DNA of 64,000 nucleotides, taken from contig NZ_KQ955208.1 of assembly GCF_001546115.1 (NCBI RefSeq), forward strand, positions 740,090-804,089, given 5' to 3'. The number at the start of each line of letters is the position of its first letter. Positions within the stretch are counted from its first letter, which is position 1. The position numbers and the translations under genes are program-made. This stretch comes from Paracoccus aminovorans (GTDB lineage Bacteria; Pseudomonadota; Alphaproteobacteria; Rhodobacterales; Rhodobacteraceae). Below the pieces are notes generated by a model. That model was given only the letters and a program-made list of their open reading frames with translations. It had not been told where the DNA came from and searched no databases. Of this stretch, positions 33,969 to 45,253 are shown one piece after another.

Positions 33969-35366
33969 ATGACCGCAAGCCGCACCGTGCGCGACCCCGC
34001 GCCGCAACCCCGCCCGCAGGGCAGCAAACACCCGGATGCCACCGGGCGGTTGCTGTCGGCGGTGCCCTCGACCGCCGCCCTGCCCGCCGCAAGGCGGGTG
34101 TTCCTGATGCTGCAAGGCCCGCATGGCCCGTTCTTCGACCGCGTCGGCGCGCTCTTGCGCGACACCGGCGCCCAGGTCTGGCGCGTCAGCTTCAACGCCG
34201 GCGACGAATTCTTCTGGTCGGATCCCGCGCATCTGATCCGCCACCACGGCGCGCCCGAGGAATGGGCCGACCACCTGGACCGGATCATCGCCGAAAAGGG
34301 CGTGACCGACATCGTGCTCTATGGCGACGTGCGGCCGATCCATGCCGCCGCGCGCGCCGCGGCGCAGCGCCACGACTTGGTGATGCATGTCTTCGAAGAG
34401 GGCTATCTGCGCCCGTTCTGGATCACCTATGAACGCGGCGGCTCGAACGGCCATTCCGCGCTGATGCGCATCCCCCTGCGCGAGATGCGCAATGCGCTGC
34501 GCAACCGCATCGGGGAAATGAACCGCCCGCCCGCGCATTGGGGCGACATGCGCCAGCACAAGTTCTATGGCGCGCTTTACCATTTCTTCGTGCTGGCGGC
34601 GAACCAGCGCTATCCCGGCTATCGCACGCATCGCCAGATCGGGGTGTTCCAGGAATTCCGGCTGAACCTGCGCCGCTTCCTGCTGACGCCCTTCGACGCG
34701 CTGGCGCGGATGCGCGAGGCCGGGGCGGTGCGGCGCGGTGGCTTTCCCTATGTGCTGGTGCTGATGCAGCTCGAACACGATTCGAACTTCGTCGCCCATT
34801 CGCCCTATGCCCGCATGGCGGAATTCACCGACGAGCTTCTGACCGAATTCGCCCGCTCGGCGCCGCGCCACCACCATATCGTGTTCAAGGCCCACCCGCT
34901 CGAGGATGGCCGCGGCGGCATCCGCCAGGCCATCCAGGACCGCGCGCTGGCGCTGGGGATCGCCGAACGGGTGCATTTCGTGCGCGGCGGCAAGCTGGCG
35001 CGGCTTTTGAACCAGGCGCGTTCGGCGGTGACGGTGAATTCGACCGCGGCGCAGCAGGCGCTGTGGCGCGGCCTGCCGGTCAAGGCGATGGGCCGCGCGG
35101 TCTTCGACAAGCCCGGCCTCGTCTCGGACCAGAGCCTCGGAGAATTCCTGCACGATCCGCGCCCGCCCAGGGCCGTGGCCTATCGCCGCTACCGCGACTT
35201 CCTGCTGGAAAGCAGCCAGGTGCCGGGGGGCTATTACGCCGCCCGCTCGCGCGCCCATGCGCTGCGCATCGTGGTCGACATGATGCTGGCGCCCGAAGAT
35301 CCGTATCAGGCGCTTTTCGCCGGACGTGGCAAATATCGGCAACAGATGGGCGACAAGGACGAGTGA
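33969..35366 (+). CDS. KpsS-like capsular polysaccharide beta-Kdo transferase/export protein
   Basis: A 465-residue protein. Signature segments of the KpsS family are visible: FLMLQGPHGPFFDRVGALL, VFEEGYLRPFWITYERGG, HHHIVFKAHPLEDGRG and VRGGKLARLLNQARSAVTVN, followed by STAAQQALWRGLPVKAMG. KpsS adds the first beta-Kdo to the phosphatidylglycerol anchor of group 2 capsules in the cytoplasm. The N-terminal 40 residues are Pro/Arg-rich and variable. The gene is divergent from ribE (226-bp gap) and heads a three-gene plus-strand group with an outer-membrane export lipoprotein and KpsC. The polymer itself is unknown. Confidence 0.88.
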   Translation: MTASRTVRDPAPQPRPQGSKHPDATGRLLSAVPSTAALPAARRVFLMLQGPHGPFFDRVGALLRDTGAQVWRVSFNAGDEFFWSDPAHLIRHHGAPEEWADHLDRIIAEKGVTDIVLYGDVRPIHAAARAAAQRHDLVMHVFEEGYLRPFWITYERGGSNGHSALMRIPLREMRNALRNRIGEMNRPPAHWGDMRQHKFYGALYHFFVLAANQRYPGYRTHRQIGVFQEFRLNLRRFLLTPFDALARMREAGAVRRGGFPYVLVLMQLEHDSNFVAHSPYARMAEFTDELLTEFARSAPRHHHIVFKAHPLEDGRGGIRQAIQDRALALGIAERVHFVRGGKLARLLNQARSAVTVNSTAAQQALWRGLPVKAMGRAVFDKPGLVSDQSLGEFLHDPRPPRAVAYRRYRDFLLESSQVPGGYYAARSRAHALRIVVDMMLAPEDPYQALFAGRGKYRQQMGDKDE

Positions 35367-35463
35367 AGCGCCCAACGACATGGAAAACCCGGACCCGCTA
35401 GGCTAACGTGCCGCAAAAGACCGTGGCGATCCGGGAATCGCGCGAGTGGACAGGAGTGACAGT

Positions 35464-36642
35464 TTGATCGAAGTCAGTTTTTCAGCCCATACGGGTGGTC
35501 CGGCCGCGCCTCGGTCCGGCGTTCTGGCCTCGCGCGTGGCGCGGATGGCGGTTCTGGGCGCGGTGCTGCTGGTTTCCGCCTGCGGCCTGCCGCGTTCGGG
35601 CCCGACCAAGAACGAGATCATCTCGGGCTCGGTGGAAAAGGGCGGCAGCACCCATATCGTGAATGTGGACGACCGGGTGAACCGCGCCGCGAACTATTCG
35701 CCCGCCTATGGCTTCTCGTCGGATTTCCGCGCCGCCGGCCAGGTCGGCGCCGACGAGGTGCGTCCGGGTGACGTGCTGGGCCTGCAGATCTGGGAAAACG
35801 TCGATGACGGTCTGCTGGCCTCGATGGGGCAAAGCTCGACCGCGCTGACCGAACTGCAGGTGGACAGCCAGGGCTATATCTTCGTGCCCTATGCCGGCCG
35901 CATCCGCGCTGCCGGCAACAGCCCCGATGAGCTGCGCCGCATCATCACGCAGAAGCTGGAAAGCCAGACCCCCGATCCGCAGGTCATGGTGACGCGCGTC
36001 GCCGGCGACGGTGCCACCGTCTCGGTCATGGGCAAGGTGAACGCGCAGGGCGTCTTCCCGATCGAGCGTCCGACCCGGACGCTGTCCTCGATGCTGTCCA
36101 AGGCCGGCGGCGTGTCGATCGAGCCCGAGATCGCGGTGGTGACCGTGAAACGCGGCAATTCCAGCGGCAAGGTCTGGCTGCGCGACCTCTACTCCAACGC
36201 CCGCAACGACATCGCGCTGCGCCCCGGCGACGTGATCCTGGTCGAAGAGGACGAGCGCAGCTTCACCGCGCTTGGCGCGCTTGGCGGCCAGACCAAGGTG
36301 CCGCTGGGCAATGAGCAGATCAACGCCATCGAGGCGGTGGCCATGGTCGGCGGCCTCAGCACCACCCTGGCCGATCCCAAGGGCGTGTTCATCCTGCGCG
36401 ACGAGCCGCAGGCGGTCGCCCGCGCCGTGCTGGGCCGCAACGACATCTATGGCAACCAGCGCGTCGCCTATGTGCTGGACCTGACCAAGCCGGACGGCAT
36501 GTTCCTGGCCCGCGACTTCATCATCCGCGACAGCGACACCGTCTATGTGACCGAGGCGCCCTTCGTGCAGTGGCAGAAGACGCTGAACTCGATCCTGACG
36601 CCGGTCGGCCAGGTCGGGTCCGTGGACAGCTCGTTCCGGTAG
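35464..36642 (+). CDS. Wza/KpsD-family polysaccharide export lipoprotein
   Basis: A 392-residue outer membrane export protein. A lipoprotein signal ends in LLVSACG, with the acylated Cys at residue 40. A polysaccharide export (PES) domain follows (DEVRPGDVLGLQIWENVDDG, VDSQGYIFVPYAGRIRAAG), and then SLBB-type repeats (VSVMGKVNAQGVFPIERPT, LRPGDVILVEEDERSFTALG). A TTG start at 35464 is preferred, because AGGAG lies 7 bases upstream; a GTG at 35446 is the alternative. It follows the kpsS-like gene by 97 bp and is 4 bp before kpsC. Wzc, KpsE and KpsMT partners are not in the window. Confidence 0.9.
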   Translation: MIEVSFSAHTGGPAAPRSGVLASRVARMAVLGAVLLVSACGLPRSGPTKNEIISGSVEKGGSTHIVNVDDRVNRAANYSPAYGFSSDFRAAGQVGADEVRPGDVLGLQIWENVDDGLLASMGQSSTALTELQVDSQGYIFVPYAGRIRAAGNSPDELRRIITQKLESQTPDPQVMVTRVAGDGATVSVMGKVNAQGVFPIERPTRTLSSMLSKAGGVSIEPEIAVVTVKRGNSSGKVWLRDLYSNARNDIALRPGDVILVEEDERSFTALGALGGQTKVPLGNEQINAIEAVAMVGGLSTTLADPKGVFILRDEPQAVARAVLGRNDIYGNQRVAYVLDLTKPDGMFLARDFIIRDSDTVYVTEAPFVQWQKTLNSILTPVGQVGSVDSSFR

Positions 36643-36646
36643 GCGG

Positions 36647-38641
36647 ATGGATCCTGACGACAAGGCCGCCGGGGAGACCCGGCGGCTTTTCATATTCAAC
36701 GGCGGTTTCCTGACCCGGCCGCGCCTGCGCCGCATGCTGACGCTGGCCGGCTGGGTGCCGCGGCTGGGCCTGCCCGGACCCGGCGATGCGGTGGGCATCT
36801 GGGGCAACAGCCCGACCGCCTGGCGCGGCCGCAGCGTCGCCGCCCGGCGCGGCGCCCGGCTGGTGCATGTCGAGGACGCCTTCCTGCGCTCGGTCCTGCC
36901 CGGGCGGGCGCGCGGGCCGGTCGCCCGGCGCGGTCCCATCGGTCTGCTGATCGACCCGGTCGGGCTGCATTTCGACCCCGGCGCGCCGTCGCTGATCGAG
37001 ACGCTGGTGCAGGACCCGGCCACCGCCGCGCTGCACGATGCCGCCGGCACCGCCATCGCCCGGCTGATCGCGGCCGATCTCTCGAAATACAACGCGCATC
37101 TGCCGGAGCTGGCGCCGCCCGCGCCGGGCTATGTGCTGGTGATCGACCAGACCCGCGGCGACGCCTCGCTGCTGGGGGCAGGCCGGGCCGATTTCCTGGC
37201 CATGCTGGCCGCCGCGCGGGATGAAAACCCCGGCCTGCCGCTGGTGATCCGCACCCATCCCGAGACCAGCGCCGGTCTGCGCCCCGGTCATTTCAGCGCC
37301 GCCGACCTGCGCCCGGGCGAGGCGATCTGCGACGCAGCCGTGTCGCCCTGGCGCCTGGTGCAGGGCGCGGCGCGGGTCTATGCTTGGTCCTCGCAGCTTG
37401 GTTATGAGGCGATGCTGGCCGGCCAGCGGCCGCGCATCTTCGGCCAGCCCTTCTATGCCGGCTGGGGCCTGTCGGACGACCAGCACCGCTTTGCGCGCCG
37501 CAGCCCGGCGCCGATCCAGGCACTGTTCGCGGCCAGCCACCTGCGGGCGCCGGTCTGGTATGACCCCTGCCTGGACCGGCTGACCGATTTCGACGGCGCG
37601 CTGCGCCAGATCGAGGCCGAGGCCCGCGCCTGGCGCCAGGACCGCAACGGCCATCTGGCGCTTGGCATCCGGCTGTGGAAACGGCCCTTCGTCGCGCGCT
37701 TTTTCGGCAGCGGCAAGGGCGTGCGCTTCACCGCGACACCCGGTCCGCGGGTGACGATGGCCTGGGCCAACCGTGCCGCCGCCGTGCCCGCGGCCCTGCG
37801 GATCGAGGACGGCTTCATCCGCTCGCGCGGCCTGGGCGCGGCGCTGGTGCCGCCGCTGTCGCTGGTGGCGGACGACCTCGGCATCTACTACGCCCCGACC
37901 GGCGAGAGCCGGTTCGAGCGGCTGATGGCCGAGCCGCTGCCGCCGGGCGGGCGCGAGCGGGCGCTGGCGTTGGCCGAACAGCTGCGGCGCGCGGGCGTGA
38001 CGAAATACAACCTCTCGGGCGCTTTGCCGGTGCTGCCCGCCGGGCGGCGCATCCTGGTCCCGGGCCAGGTCGAGGACGACGCCTCGATCCGCCTTGGCGC
38101 CGGGGCCGAGCGCACGAACCTCGCGCTGCTGGCGCGGGTGCGCGCCGAAAATCCCGATGCGGTGCTGATCTACAAGCCGCATCCCGATGTCGAGGCCGGG
38201 CTTCGTCCTGGCCTGATCCCCGAGGCCGAGATGCGCCGGCTGGCCGATGTCGTGGCCCATAACGCCGGGGCCGATGCGCTGATGGCCGCGGTCGACGAGG
38301 TCTGGACCATGACCTCGACCCTGGGCTTCGAGGCGTTGCTGCGCGGCCTCGCCGTCACCACGCTGGGCGCGCCCTTCTATGCCGGCTGGGGGCTGACGTG
38401 CGATCTGGGCCCGGTGCCGGCGCGGCGCCAGGCGCGAGGCGACCTGGCCGGGCTGATCCACGCCGCGCTGATCGCCTATCCGCGCTATTTCGATCCGCCG
38501 AGCCGCCTGCCCTGCCCGCCCGAAACCGCCGTGGCGCGCCTGACCGACCCCGGTTTCGCCGGCCAGGCGGGGCCCTCGATCCGGCTCCTGGCCAAGGCCC
38601 AAGGCGCGCTCAGCACCCACGCCTGGCTGTGGCGGCGCTAG
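36647..38641 (+). CDS. KpsC-like capsular polysaccharide beta-Kdo transferase (two-domain)
   Basis: A 664-residue protein built of two homologous glycosyltransferase halves. The first half shows LVIRTHPETSAGLR and SSQLGYEAMLAGQRPRIFGQ with PFYAGWGLSDD. The second shows VLIYKPHPDVEAGLRPG and STLGFEALLRGLAVTTLGAP with FYAGWGLTCD. The duplicated KPHP/THPE and PFYAGWGL motifs are diagnostic of KpsC, which extends the poly-Kdo linker by alternating linkages. The stop is the last base before a 507-bp gap without a gene. Together with KpsS it shows that the strain can build the Kdo linker of an ABC-dependent capsule. Confidence 0.9.
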   Translation: MDPDDKAAGETRRLFIFNGGFLTRPRLRRMLTLAGWVPRLGLPGPGDAVGIWGNSPTAWRGRSVAARRGARLVHVEDAFLRSVLPGRARGPVARRGPIGLLIDPVGLHFDPGAPSLIETLVQDPATAALHDAAGTAIARLIAADLSKYNAHLPELAPPAPGYVLVIDQTRGDASLLGAGRADFLAMLAAARDENPGLPLVIRTHPETSAGLRPGHFSAADLRPGEAICDAAVSPWRLVQGAARVYAWSSQLGYEAMLAGQRPRIFGQPFYAGWGLSDDQHRFARRSPAPIQALFAASHLRAPVWYDPCLDRLTDFDGALRQIEAEARAWRQDRNGHLALGIRLWKRPFVARFFGSGKGVRFTATPGPRVTMAWANRAAAVPAALRIEDGFIRSRGLGAALVPPLSLVADDLGIYYAPTGESRFERLMAEPLPPGGRERALALAEQLRRAGVTKYNLSGALPVLPAGRRILVPGQVEDDASIRLGAGAERTNLALLARVRAENPDAVLIYKPHPDVEAGLRPGLIPEAEMRRLADVVAHNAGADALMAAVDEVWTMTSTLGFEALLRGLAVTTLGAPFYAGWGLTCDLGPVPARRQARGDLAGLIHAALIAYPRYFDPPSRLPCPPETAVARLTDPGFAGQAGPSIRLLAKAQGALSTHAWLWRR

Positions 38642-39148
38642 CCGTTGCAGGCATCGCTGATGGGAACCATTGCTGTGATACTGGCGGCGGAGCCGCGGAT
38701 GCTTGCTCTACGGCTTCTGCATGCGGCCTCATCCGCGACGTAAGCTGGGCGGCGTCTGGCAGGGTGAACAGGTCGGAAGCCGGATGCTCATGCGCCAGGC
38801 CATGACCTCGAGAGGTCAGAACCGGTCCGAGCGGATAAGCGCGCGGCCGAAGAATGGCGGCACCTGACCGGGCCAATGCGCTAGGACCGAGCCTCGCCCG
38901 ACCCAGCCGCTTGCAAGCATCTTCCTCGGCAAGGCCCGCCCGCAGGAAATTCGAGCATTTCAAGCGTCTTGCAGATGCCCCGTGGTCGCGTCGTCAGGGA
39001 AGCATTCGCCCGCCGGCAGGTCGCGTCATGCCGCCCCGAGACCGGCGGTCGCAAGCTGCTTCCATCGAGCGAGAAGCCTGGTCCTCCGTCCATAACAATT
39101 CTCTGGACTGGCCGAAATCAGGTCAGGAAGCTCTGTTACGAGCGCCGA
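38642..39148. other. 507-bp region without a supported gene, between kpsC-like and ribD
   Basis: Both strands contain only short open frames with unremarkable sequence. The stretch 38650-38780 has a lower GC content than its neighbours and several stops in every frame. Possibly it holds the eroded remains of a gene at the junction where capsule genes meet the riboflavin operon, and perhaps a terminator for kpsC. I saw no strong hairpin with a T-run. Confidence 0.45.
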
Positions 39149-40162
39149 TCACGCCCCGCCATCATCCTCGGCGCGCAGCCAGCGATGCAGGATGTCGCCG
39201 CCCAGCCGGCGCGTCTCGACCAGGCGAAAGCGCGGCGCGTCGGCCAGCCGCTGCAGCCCCAGCGCCGCGACGCCGGCGCGACCATCGCCACCCAGCACCA
39301 GGCCGGCGGTATGGCCGATCAGCTGGTCGACCAGCCCGGCACGCAAGAGGCTCGCGGCCAGCACGCCGCCGCCCTCGCAGAACACCCGCGTCAGCCCGCG
39401 CGCGCCGAGTTCGGCCATGAAACCCGCCGGTTCGCCCGAGACCTGCCACAGCGGCCCATGGTCCGGCCCCTCGGCCGGCAAATCCGGCAGCGCCCGGCCC
39501 GAGACCACGATGCGCACCGGCTGCCGGACCGGGCCGAAGCCGCGCACGTTCAGGCCGGGGCGGTCGGCCCGCGCCGTCTCGCCGCCGACCATCACCGCGT
39601 CATGGCTCAGCCGCAGGGCATGGACATGGCGGCGCGCCTGCGCGCCGGTGATCCACTGGCTTTCACCCGAGGCGGTGGCGATGCGGCCGTCGAAACTGCC
39701 GGCCAGTTTCAGCGTCAGCATCGGCCGGCCGGCGGTGATGCGGGTCAGGAAACCGCGCTGCGCTTCGCGCGCCTCGGCGGCGCAGACGCCTTCCGTCACC
39801 GCGATGCCGGCGGCGCGCAGGATGGCATGGCCGCGCCCCGCCACGCGCGGGTCGGGATCGGTCAGGGCGCTGACCACGCGGGCAACGCCGGCGCGAACCA
39901 GCGCCTCGGCGCAGGGCGGGGTCTTGCCATGATGGGCGCAGGGCTCCAGCGTGACATAGGCGGTGGCGCCGCACGCGGCCGCGCCGGCCTGGGCCAGCGC
40001 CATGACCTCGGCATGCGGCCGGCCGCCGGGCTGGGTCCAGCCGCGCCCGACCACCCGGCCGTCCCGCACCAGCACGCAGCCCACGGCCGGATTGGGCCAG
40101 GTATTGCCCAGACCGCGCCGGCCCAGCGCCAGCGCGTGCCGCATGGGACGGGCGTCGTTCAC
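39149..40162 (-). CDS. ribD: Bifunctional riboflavin deaminase/reductase RibD
   Basis: A 337-residue protein. The deaminase half has the zinc sites in [11 protein letters not shown] and [18 protein letters not shown]; the reductase half has [33 protein letters not shown] and [13 protein letters not shown]. It performs steps two and three of riboflavin synthesis. The GTG start at 40162 overlaps the nrdR stop (GTGA); an ATG six codons on is the alternative. Its usual downstream partner ribE lies 5.4 kb away, on the other side of the capsule genes. Confidence 0.95.
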   Translation of the reverse strand: MNDARPMRHALALGRRGLGNTWPNPAVGCVLVRDGRVVGRGWTQPGGRPHAEVMALAQAGAAACGATAYVTLEPCAHHGKTPPCAEALVRAGVARVVSALTDPDPRVAGRGHAILRAAGIAVTEGVCAAEAREAQRGFLTRITAGRPMLTLKLAGSFDGRIATASGESQWITGAQARRHVHALRLSHDAVMVGGETARADRPGLNVRGFGPVRQPVRIVVSGRALPDLPAEGPDHGPLWQVSGEPAGFMAELGARGLTRVFCEGGGVLAASLLRAGLVDQLIGHTAGLVLGGDGRAGVAALGLQRLADAPRFRLVETRRLGGDILHRWLRAEDDGGA

Positions 40163-40623
40163 GCTTCGGCGCCGCCGGGGCGCAACTCGCTGACGAACTT
40201 GTCGAAATCGTCGGCGGCCTGGAAGTTCTTGTAGACGCTAGCAAAGCGCACATAGGCCACGGTGTCGATCCGCGCCAGCGTCTCCATCACGATCTCGCCG
40301 ATGACCTTCGAGGGGATGTCGGTGTCGCCGAGGCTTTCGAGCCGGCGCACGATGCCCGAGATCATCTGGTCGATGCGCTCGGGGTCGATCGGGCGCTTCT
40401 GCATGGCGATGCGGATCGAGCGCTCCAGCTTGGCGCGGTCGAAATCCTCGCGCCGGCCGCTGGACTTGACCACGACCAGGTCGCGCAGCTGCACGCGCTC
40501 GTAGGTGGTGAAGCGCCCGCCACAGGCCGGGCAGAACCGCCGCCGCCGGATCGCCACGTTATCCTCGGCCGGACGCGAATCCTTGACCTGGGTATCCACA
40601 TTCCCGCAGAACGGACAGCGCAT
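40159..40623 (-). CDS. nrdR: Ribonucleotide reductase transcriptional repressor NrdR
   Basis: A 154-residue regulator. The N-terminal zinc ribbon begins [18 protein letters not shown], with a second Cys pair at [16 protein letters not shown]. An ATP-cone domain follows ([20 protein letters not shown]). It senses dATP/ATP and represses nrd genes in the cytoplasm. Length is typical. It is coupled to ribD, the widespread nrdR-ribD arrangement. Confidence 0.97.
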   Translation of the reverse strand: MRCPFCGNVDTQVKDSRPAEDNVAIRRRRFCPACGGRFTTYERVQLRDLVVVKSSGRREDFDRAKLERSIRIAMQKRPIDPERIDQMISGIVRRLESLGDTDIPSKVIGEIVMETLARIDTVAYVRFASVYKNFQAADDFDKFVSELRPGGAEA

Positions 40624-40662
40624 CCCTTGTTTCCCTGAAGCCCCAAACCCCCGTCACTATAG

Positions 40663-41946
<1,284 letters not shown>

Positions 41947-41977
41947 GCCTTGCAAGACAACGGGTAAGGCGGGGCCT

Positions 41978-42060
41978 TGGGGGCTCTGCCCCCCGCGCCT
42001 GGCGCGCCCCTCGATGGGGCGCGTCAGGCGCTCCCCCGGGATATTTCTGCACCAAAGAGA
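41978..42060 (+). repeat. Full-length copy of dispersed intergenic repeat
   Basis: It contains GGGGGCTCTGCCCCC, then a GC-rich hairpin (GGCGCGCCCC...GGGGCGCG), then GCTCCCCCGGGATATTTCTG and CACCAAAGAGA. Both hairpins could end transcription between the convergent TRAP binding-protein gene and the PAP2 gene. It is related to 25354-25492 and 58331-58384. Confidence 0.75.
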
Positions 42061-42074
42061 ATATGCGGGCCGGG

Positions 42075-42704
42075 TCAGAACCGCAGGCCGACCGAGAAAC
42101 TGGCGCCGTCGGTGCCGATGCCGAAGCTGGCGGCGCCGAGGCTGAGACCGATCAGGGCGCCGGTCCAGACCTGCTCGGGCGTGTGCTCGCCGGCGTGGAG
42201 GCGGCTCCAACCGGTCAGGCCGGCGGCGCCATAGGCGGCGGCTCCGGCCAAGGGTTTGTCATTGAAGCATTTTCCGGCCAGGTCCGAGGCGCCGAAGAAG
42301 GCGGCCGCGGTATGGCCGGAGGGGAAGCCCTTGCCTTCGCCCGAGGGCCGGCGCGAGATCGGCTGGCCGTCGAAATAGGCCTTCATGCCCCAGACCAGCG
42401 CGGCTTGCAGCACGCCGCGGACGGCGAAATCTTCCAACCGGTCCTGGTCGGCGGCGCAGGCGGCGGCGGCGAGCGGCAGGCCGTATTTCATCGCCGTGCC
42501 GAATTGCTCGAACGGGTCGGCCGAAGCGGGCGCGGCGGTCAGGGCAACGGCCAGCAGGGCCGCGCAACGGCTGCGCGCGTTGCGTGACGCAACAGTGCGG
42601 GACGCAAAGCCGCCAGGCCCAGCAATTGCTGGGGTTTCGGCTGTGACCGCCGTGCAGCACCCGTGCACCGTGCGTACACCGGGCGTACACCGCCGGGGCG
42701 TCAT
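42075..42704 (-). CDS. PAP2-family phosphatase, membrane/periplasmic
   Basis: At most 209 residues. The phosphatase motifs are in order: [20 protein letters not shown] (motif 1 RP and motif 2 PSGH) and [14 protein letters not shown] (motif 3, with Glu where most members have Asp). A signal-like segment [16 protein letters not shown] ends near residue 62. The annotated ATG at 42704 overlaps the lolD stop (ATGA), but the first 45 residues ([17 protein letters not shown]...) are rich in Cys and Arg and unlike a coding leader. The true start may be further in. The substrate could be a lipid phosphate. Confidence 0.75.
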   Translation of the reverse strand: MTPRRCTPGVRTVHGCCTAVTAETPAIAGPGGFASRTVASRNARSRCAALLAVALTAAPASADPFEQFGTAMKYGLPLAAAACAADQDRLEDFAVRGVLQAALVWGMKAYFDGQPISRRPSGEGKGFPSGHTAAAFFGASDLAGKCFNDKPLAGAAAYGAAGLTGWSRLHAGEHTPEQVWTGALIGLSLGAASFGIGTDGASFSVGLRF

Positions 42705-43372
42705 GCGTGAGCCTCGCCCAGGCGGATCACCCGGTCCATGCGCGACGCCAGATCGAGGTTATGCGTCGCGATCAGCGCCGAGAGGCCGGTGTCGCGCACC
42801 AGCGCCATCAGCACGTCGAAGACCTTGTCCGAGGTCGCGGGATCGAGGTTGCCGGTCGGCTCGTCCGCGAGCAGCAGCGCCGGGCCGTTGGCCAGCGCCC
42901 GGCAGAAGGCGACCCGCTGCTGCTCGCCGCCCGAGAGCTGCGCCGGGCGGTGGCCGGCGCGATGCGCGAGACCCACGCGCTCCAGCAGGTCGGCAGCCCG
43001 CGCCCGCGCGGCACGGTCGGAGCTGCCGTTCGCGAGCTGCGGCAGGATGATGTTCTCGGCCGCCGAGAATTCCGGCAGCAGGTGGTGGAACTGATAGACG
43101 AAGCCTAGCGAGACCCGGCGCGCCTCGGTGCGGGCGCGGTCGCCCTGCCCGCTGAACTCGCGGCCGTCGATCAGCACCCGGCCCGAGTCGGCGGTGTCGA
43201 GAAGCCCGGCGATATGCAAGAGCGTCGACTTGCCGGCGCCGGAGGGGGCGACCAGCGCCACCACCTCGCCCCGCGCCACCGAAAGCGACAGGTCCGAGAG
43301 CACCGGCACCGGCGCCGGGCCGCCCTTGCCATAGGTCTTGCAGATGCGCTCGAGGGTCAGCACGTCATTCAT
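42701..43372 (-). CDS. lolD: Lipoprotein-releasing ABC transporter ATPase LolD
   Basis: A 223-residue ATPase. Walker A is [20 protein letters not shown], the signature is [18 protein letters not shown], and Walker B is [18 protein letters not shown]. The MacB/LolD type is recognised by the [15 protein letters not shown] and [17 protein letters not shown] segments. With the LolC/E permease it extracts lipoproteins from the inner membrane for LolA. It overlaps the permease gene by 8 bp. Confidence 0.94.
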   Translation of the reverse strand: MNDVLTLERICKTYGKGGPAPVPVLSDLSLSVARGEVVALVAPSGAGKSTLLHIAGLLDTADSGRVLIDGREFSGQGDRARTEARRVSLGFVYQFHHLLPEFSAAENIILPQLANGSSDRAARARAADLLERVGLAHRAGHRPAQLSGGEQQRVAFCRALANGPALLLADEPTGNLDPATSDKVFDVLMALVRDTGLSALIATHNLDLASRMDRVIRLGEAHA

Positions 43373-44666
43373 AGCGCAGCGCCTCCACCGGGTTCATGCG
43401 GGCGGCGCGGCGGGCCGGGAAGATGGTCACGCCGAAGGACAGCACCAGCGACAGCGCCACGGCGCGAAAGATGTCCCAGGCGCGCAGCTCGCCATGCAGC
43501 GCATAGATGCCGCGCACCTCGGGCTGCCAGGCATTGCCGCCGGTCAGCCAGTTCAGCGCCGCCATGATGTGATCGACGTTCAGCGACAGCGCCACGCCCA
43601 GCACCACGCCCACCGCCGTGCCGATGATGCCGGTGAAGGCGCCGCAGAGGAAGAAGACCCGCAGCACCGCGCCTTGCGTCAGCCCCATGGTGCGCAGGAT
43701 GCCGATGTCGCGGCCCTTGTTCTTGACCAGCATGATCAGGCCCGAGGTGATGTTCATCGCCGCGATCAGGACCAGGATCGACAGGATCAGGAACATCACG
43801 TCATCCTCCATGTCGAGCGCCGAGAGGAAGCTCGACGAGGCGTCGCGCCAGCTCCAGACCTGGGCGCGCTCGCCCGCGGCCGCCAGCAGCTCGGGCGTCC
43901 AGCGGTCGACCTGCTCGGGGTCCGCGACATAAACTTGGATCTCGTCGGCGAGGCCGTCGCGGTTGAAATAGCTCTGCGCCTCGGCGAAGGGCATGTAGAT
44001 GCGGGTCTCGTCGATGTCCCAGCGCCCGGCCGAGAAGATATAGGTCACCGGATAGGTCTCGACCCGGGGCGTGGTGCCGACGGCGGTCTGCGCCCCCTCG
44101 GGCGAGACCAGCTGGATGCTGTCGCCGACCGCGACGCCCAGGGTGCGGGCCAGGCCGATGCCGATGGCGACGCCCTTGTCGTAATCCGCGATGTCGCCCA
44201 TGGCGCGGTCGGGATCGACCACGCCGGGCAGCGCCTTCAGCGCCTCGGCGCTGAGGCCATAGACGTCGCCCAACCCGCTGGCGCCGCCCTGTGCCGCCAT
44301 GACCTTGCCGCGCACCGCCGGGTCGGCCCGGGTCACGCCGGGAAGCGCCGCGATCTTTTGCGCCAGCGCGTCGTAATCCTGGATGGTGCCGGGGGTGACA
44401 TAGGTTTCCTCGGTCAGCTCGTTATAGACCTGGCTCGGGTAATACATCACCGTGGTATGCGGGTTGGCGCCCAGGAGCGTGTCGATGAAATCGGCGCGAA
44501 AGCCCGCGCGCACCGACAGCGTGGCGATCAGCGCCATGACGCCCAGCGCGATGCCGATCAGGCTGATCCAGGTCATGACGCTGACCCCGCCCTCGGCCCG
44601 GCGGGCGCGCAGGTAGCGCCAGGCGATCAGGAATTCGTAACGGGAAAACGGGCGCGGACTGGCCAT
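43365..44666 (-). CDS. lolC: Lipoprotein-releasing ABC transporter permease LolC/LolE
   Basis: A 433-residue permease. The N-terminal [20 protein letters not shown] and [18 protein letters not shown] (TM1) are followed by a large periplasmic domain of about 220 residues. Three C-terminal TM segments then follow ([20 protein letters not shown] and so on), ending in [16 protein letters not shown]. That is the LolC/E topology. In Alphaproteobacteria one protein usually fills both positions. It is coupled to lolD. Confidence 0.94.
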   Translation of the reverse strand: MASPRPFSRYEFLIAWRYLRARRAEGGVSVMTWISLIGIALGVMALIATLSVRAGFRADFIDTLLGANPHTTVMYYPSQVYNELTEETYVTPGTIQDYDALAQKIAALPGVTRADPAVRGKVMAAQGGASGLGDVYGLSAEALKALPGVVDPDRAMGDIADYDKGVAIGIGLARTLGVAVGDSIQLVSPEGAQTAVGTTPRVETYPVTYIFSAGRWDIDETRIYMPFAEAQSYFNRDGLADEIQVYVADPEQVDRWTPELLAAAGERAQVWSWRDASSSFLSALDMEDDVMFLILSILVLIAAMNITSGLIMLVKNKGRDIGILRTMGLTQGAVLRVFFLCGAFTGIIGTAVGVVLGVALSLNVDHIMAALNWLTGGNAWQPEVRGIYALHGELRAWDIFRAVALSLVLSFGVTIFPARRAARMNPVEALRYE

Positions 44667-44795
44667 CTGTCACCTTGGTTCTGCTTGCGCCTGATTGGCG
44701 ACTCTGGCGCGGCAATGCAAGCCAACAAACCCGTGACGGCGCGGGCTTGCGGCGGGTGGCCGCCGTGCTAGCTTTGGGGCGAGAGAGGAGCGGCG

Positions 44796-45245
44796 ATGCG
44801 CGATCCCGAAATCCGTCCGGCCGGGCCGGGCGACGTGGCGCCGGCGGCGCGCATCGTCGCTGATGCCTATGGCCGCTATGTGGCGATGAACGGGCTGGTG
44901 CCCGGGCCGATGCGCGACGATTACGCCGCCCGGCAGCGCGAGGGCGTGCTGTGGGTGCTGGACGATGGCGCGGTGCGCGGGGTGCTGGTGCTGATCCCGG
45001 GCGCGGGCCATCTGCTGCTGGACAATGTCGCCGTCGATCCGACTGCGCAGGGCCAGGGCTATGGCCGGCTGCTGATGGATTTCGCCGAAAGCCAGGCCCG
45101 GCGGGCGGGGCTGCCGGTGGTGCGGCTTTATACGCAGGAGATCATGGCCGAGAACATCGCGATCTATGCCGCAAGGGGGTATGTCGAGACGCATCGCGCC
45201 ACCGAGCTGGGCTTGCGGCGGGTCTATATGGAAAAGCGGCTATAA
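44796..45245 (+). CDS. GNAT-family N-acetyltransferase
   Basis: A 149-residue protein with the acetyl-CoA loop in LLDNVAVDPTAQGQGYGRLL (Q-x-x-G-x-G type). The NIAIYAARGYVETHR C-terminal segment is typical of GNAT enzymes. It has an upstream AGAGAGGAG site. It stands alone between divergent lolCD and convergent Lrp-type genes. The acceptor substrate is not predictable. Confidence 0.88.
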   Translation: MRDPEIRPAGPGDVAPAARIVADAYGRYVAMNGLVPGPMRDDYAARQREGVLWVLDDGAVRGVLVLIPGAGHLLLDNVAVDPTAQGQGYGRLLMDFAESQARRAGLPVVRLYTQEIMAENIAIYAARGYVETHRATELGLRRVYMEKRL

Positions 45246-45253
45246 GGGCCCGT

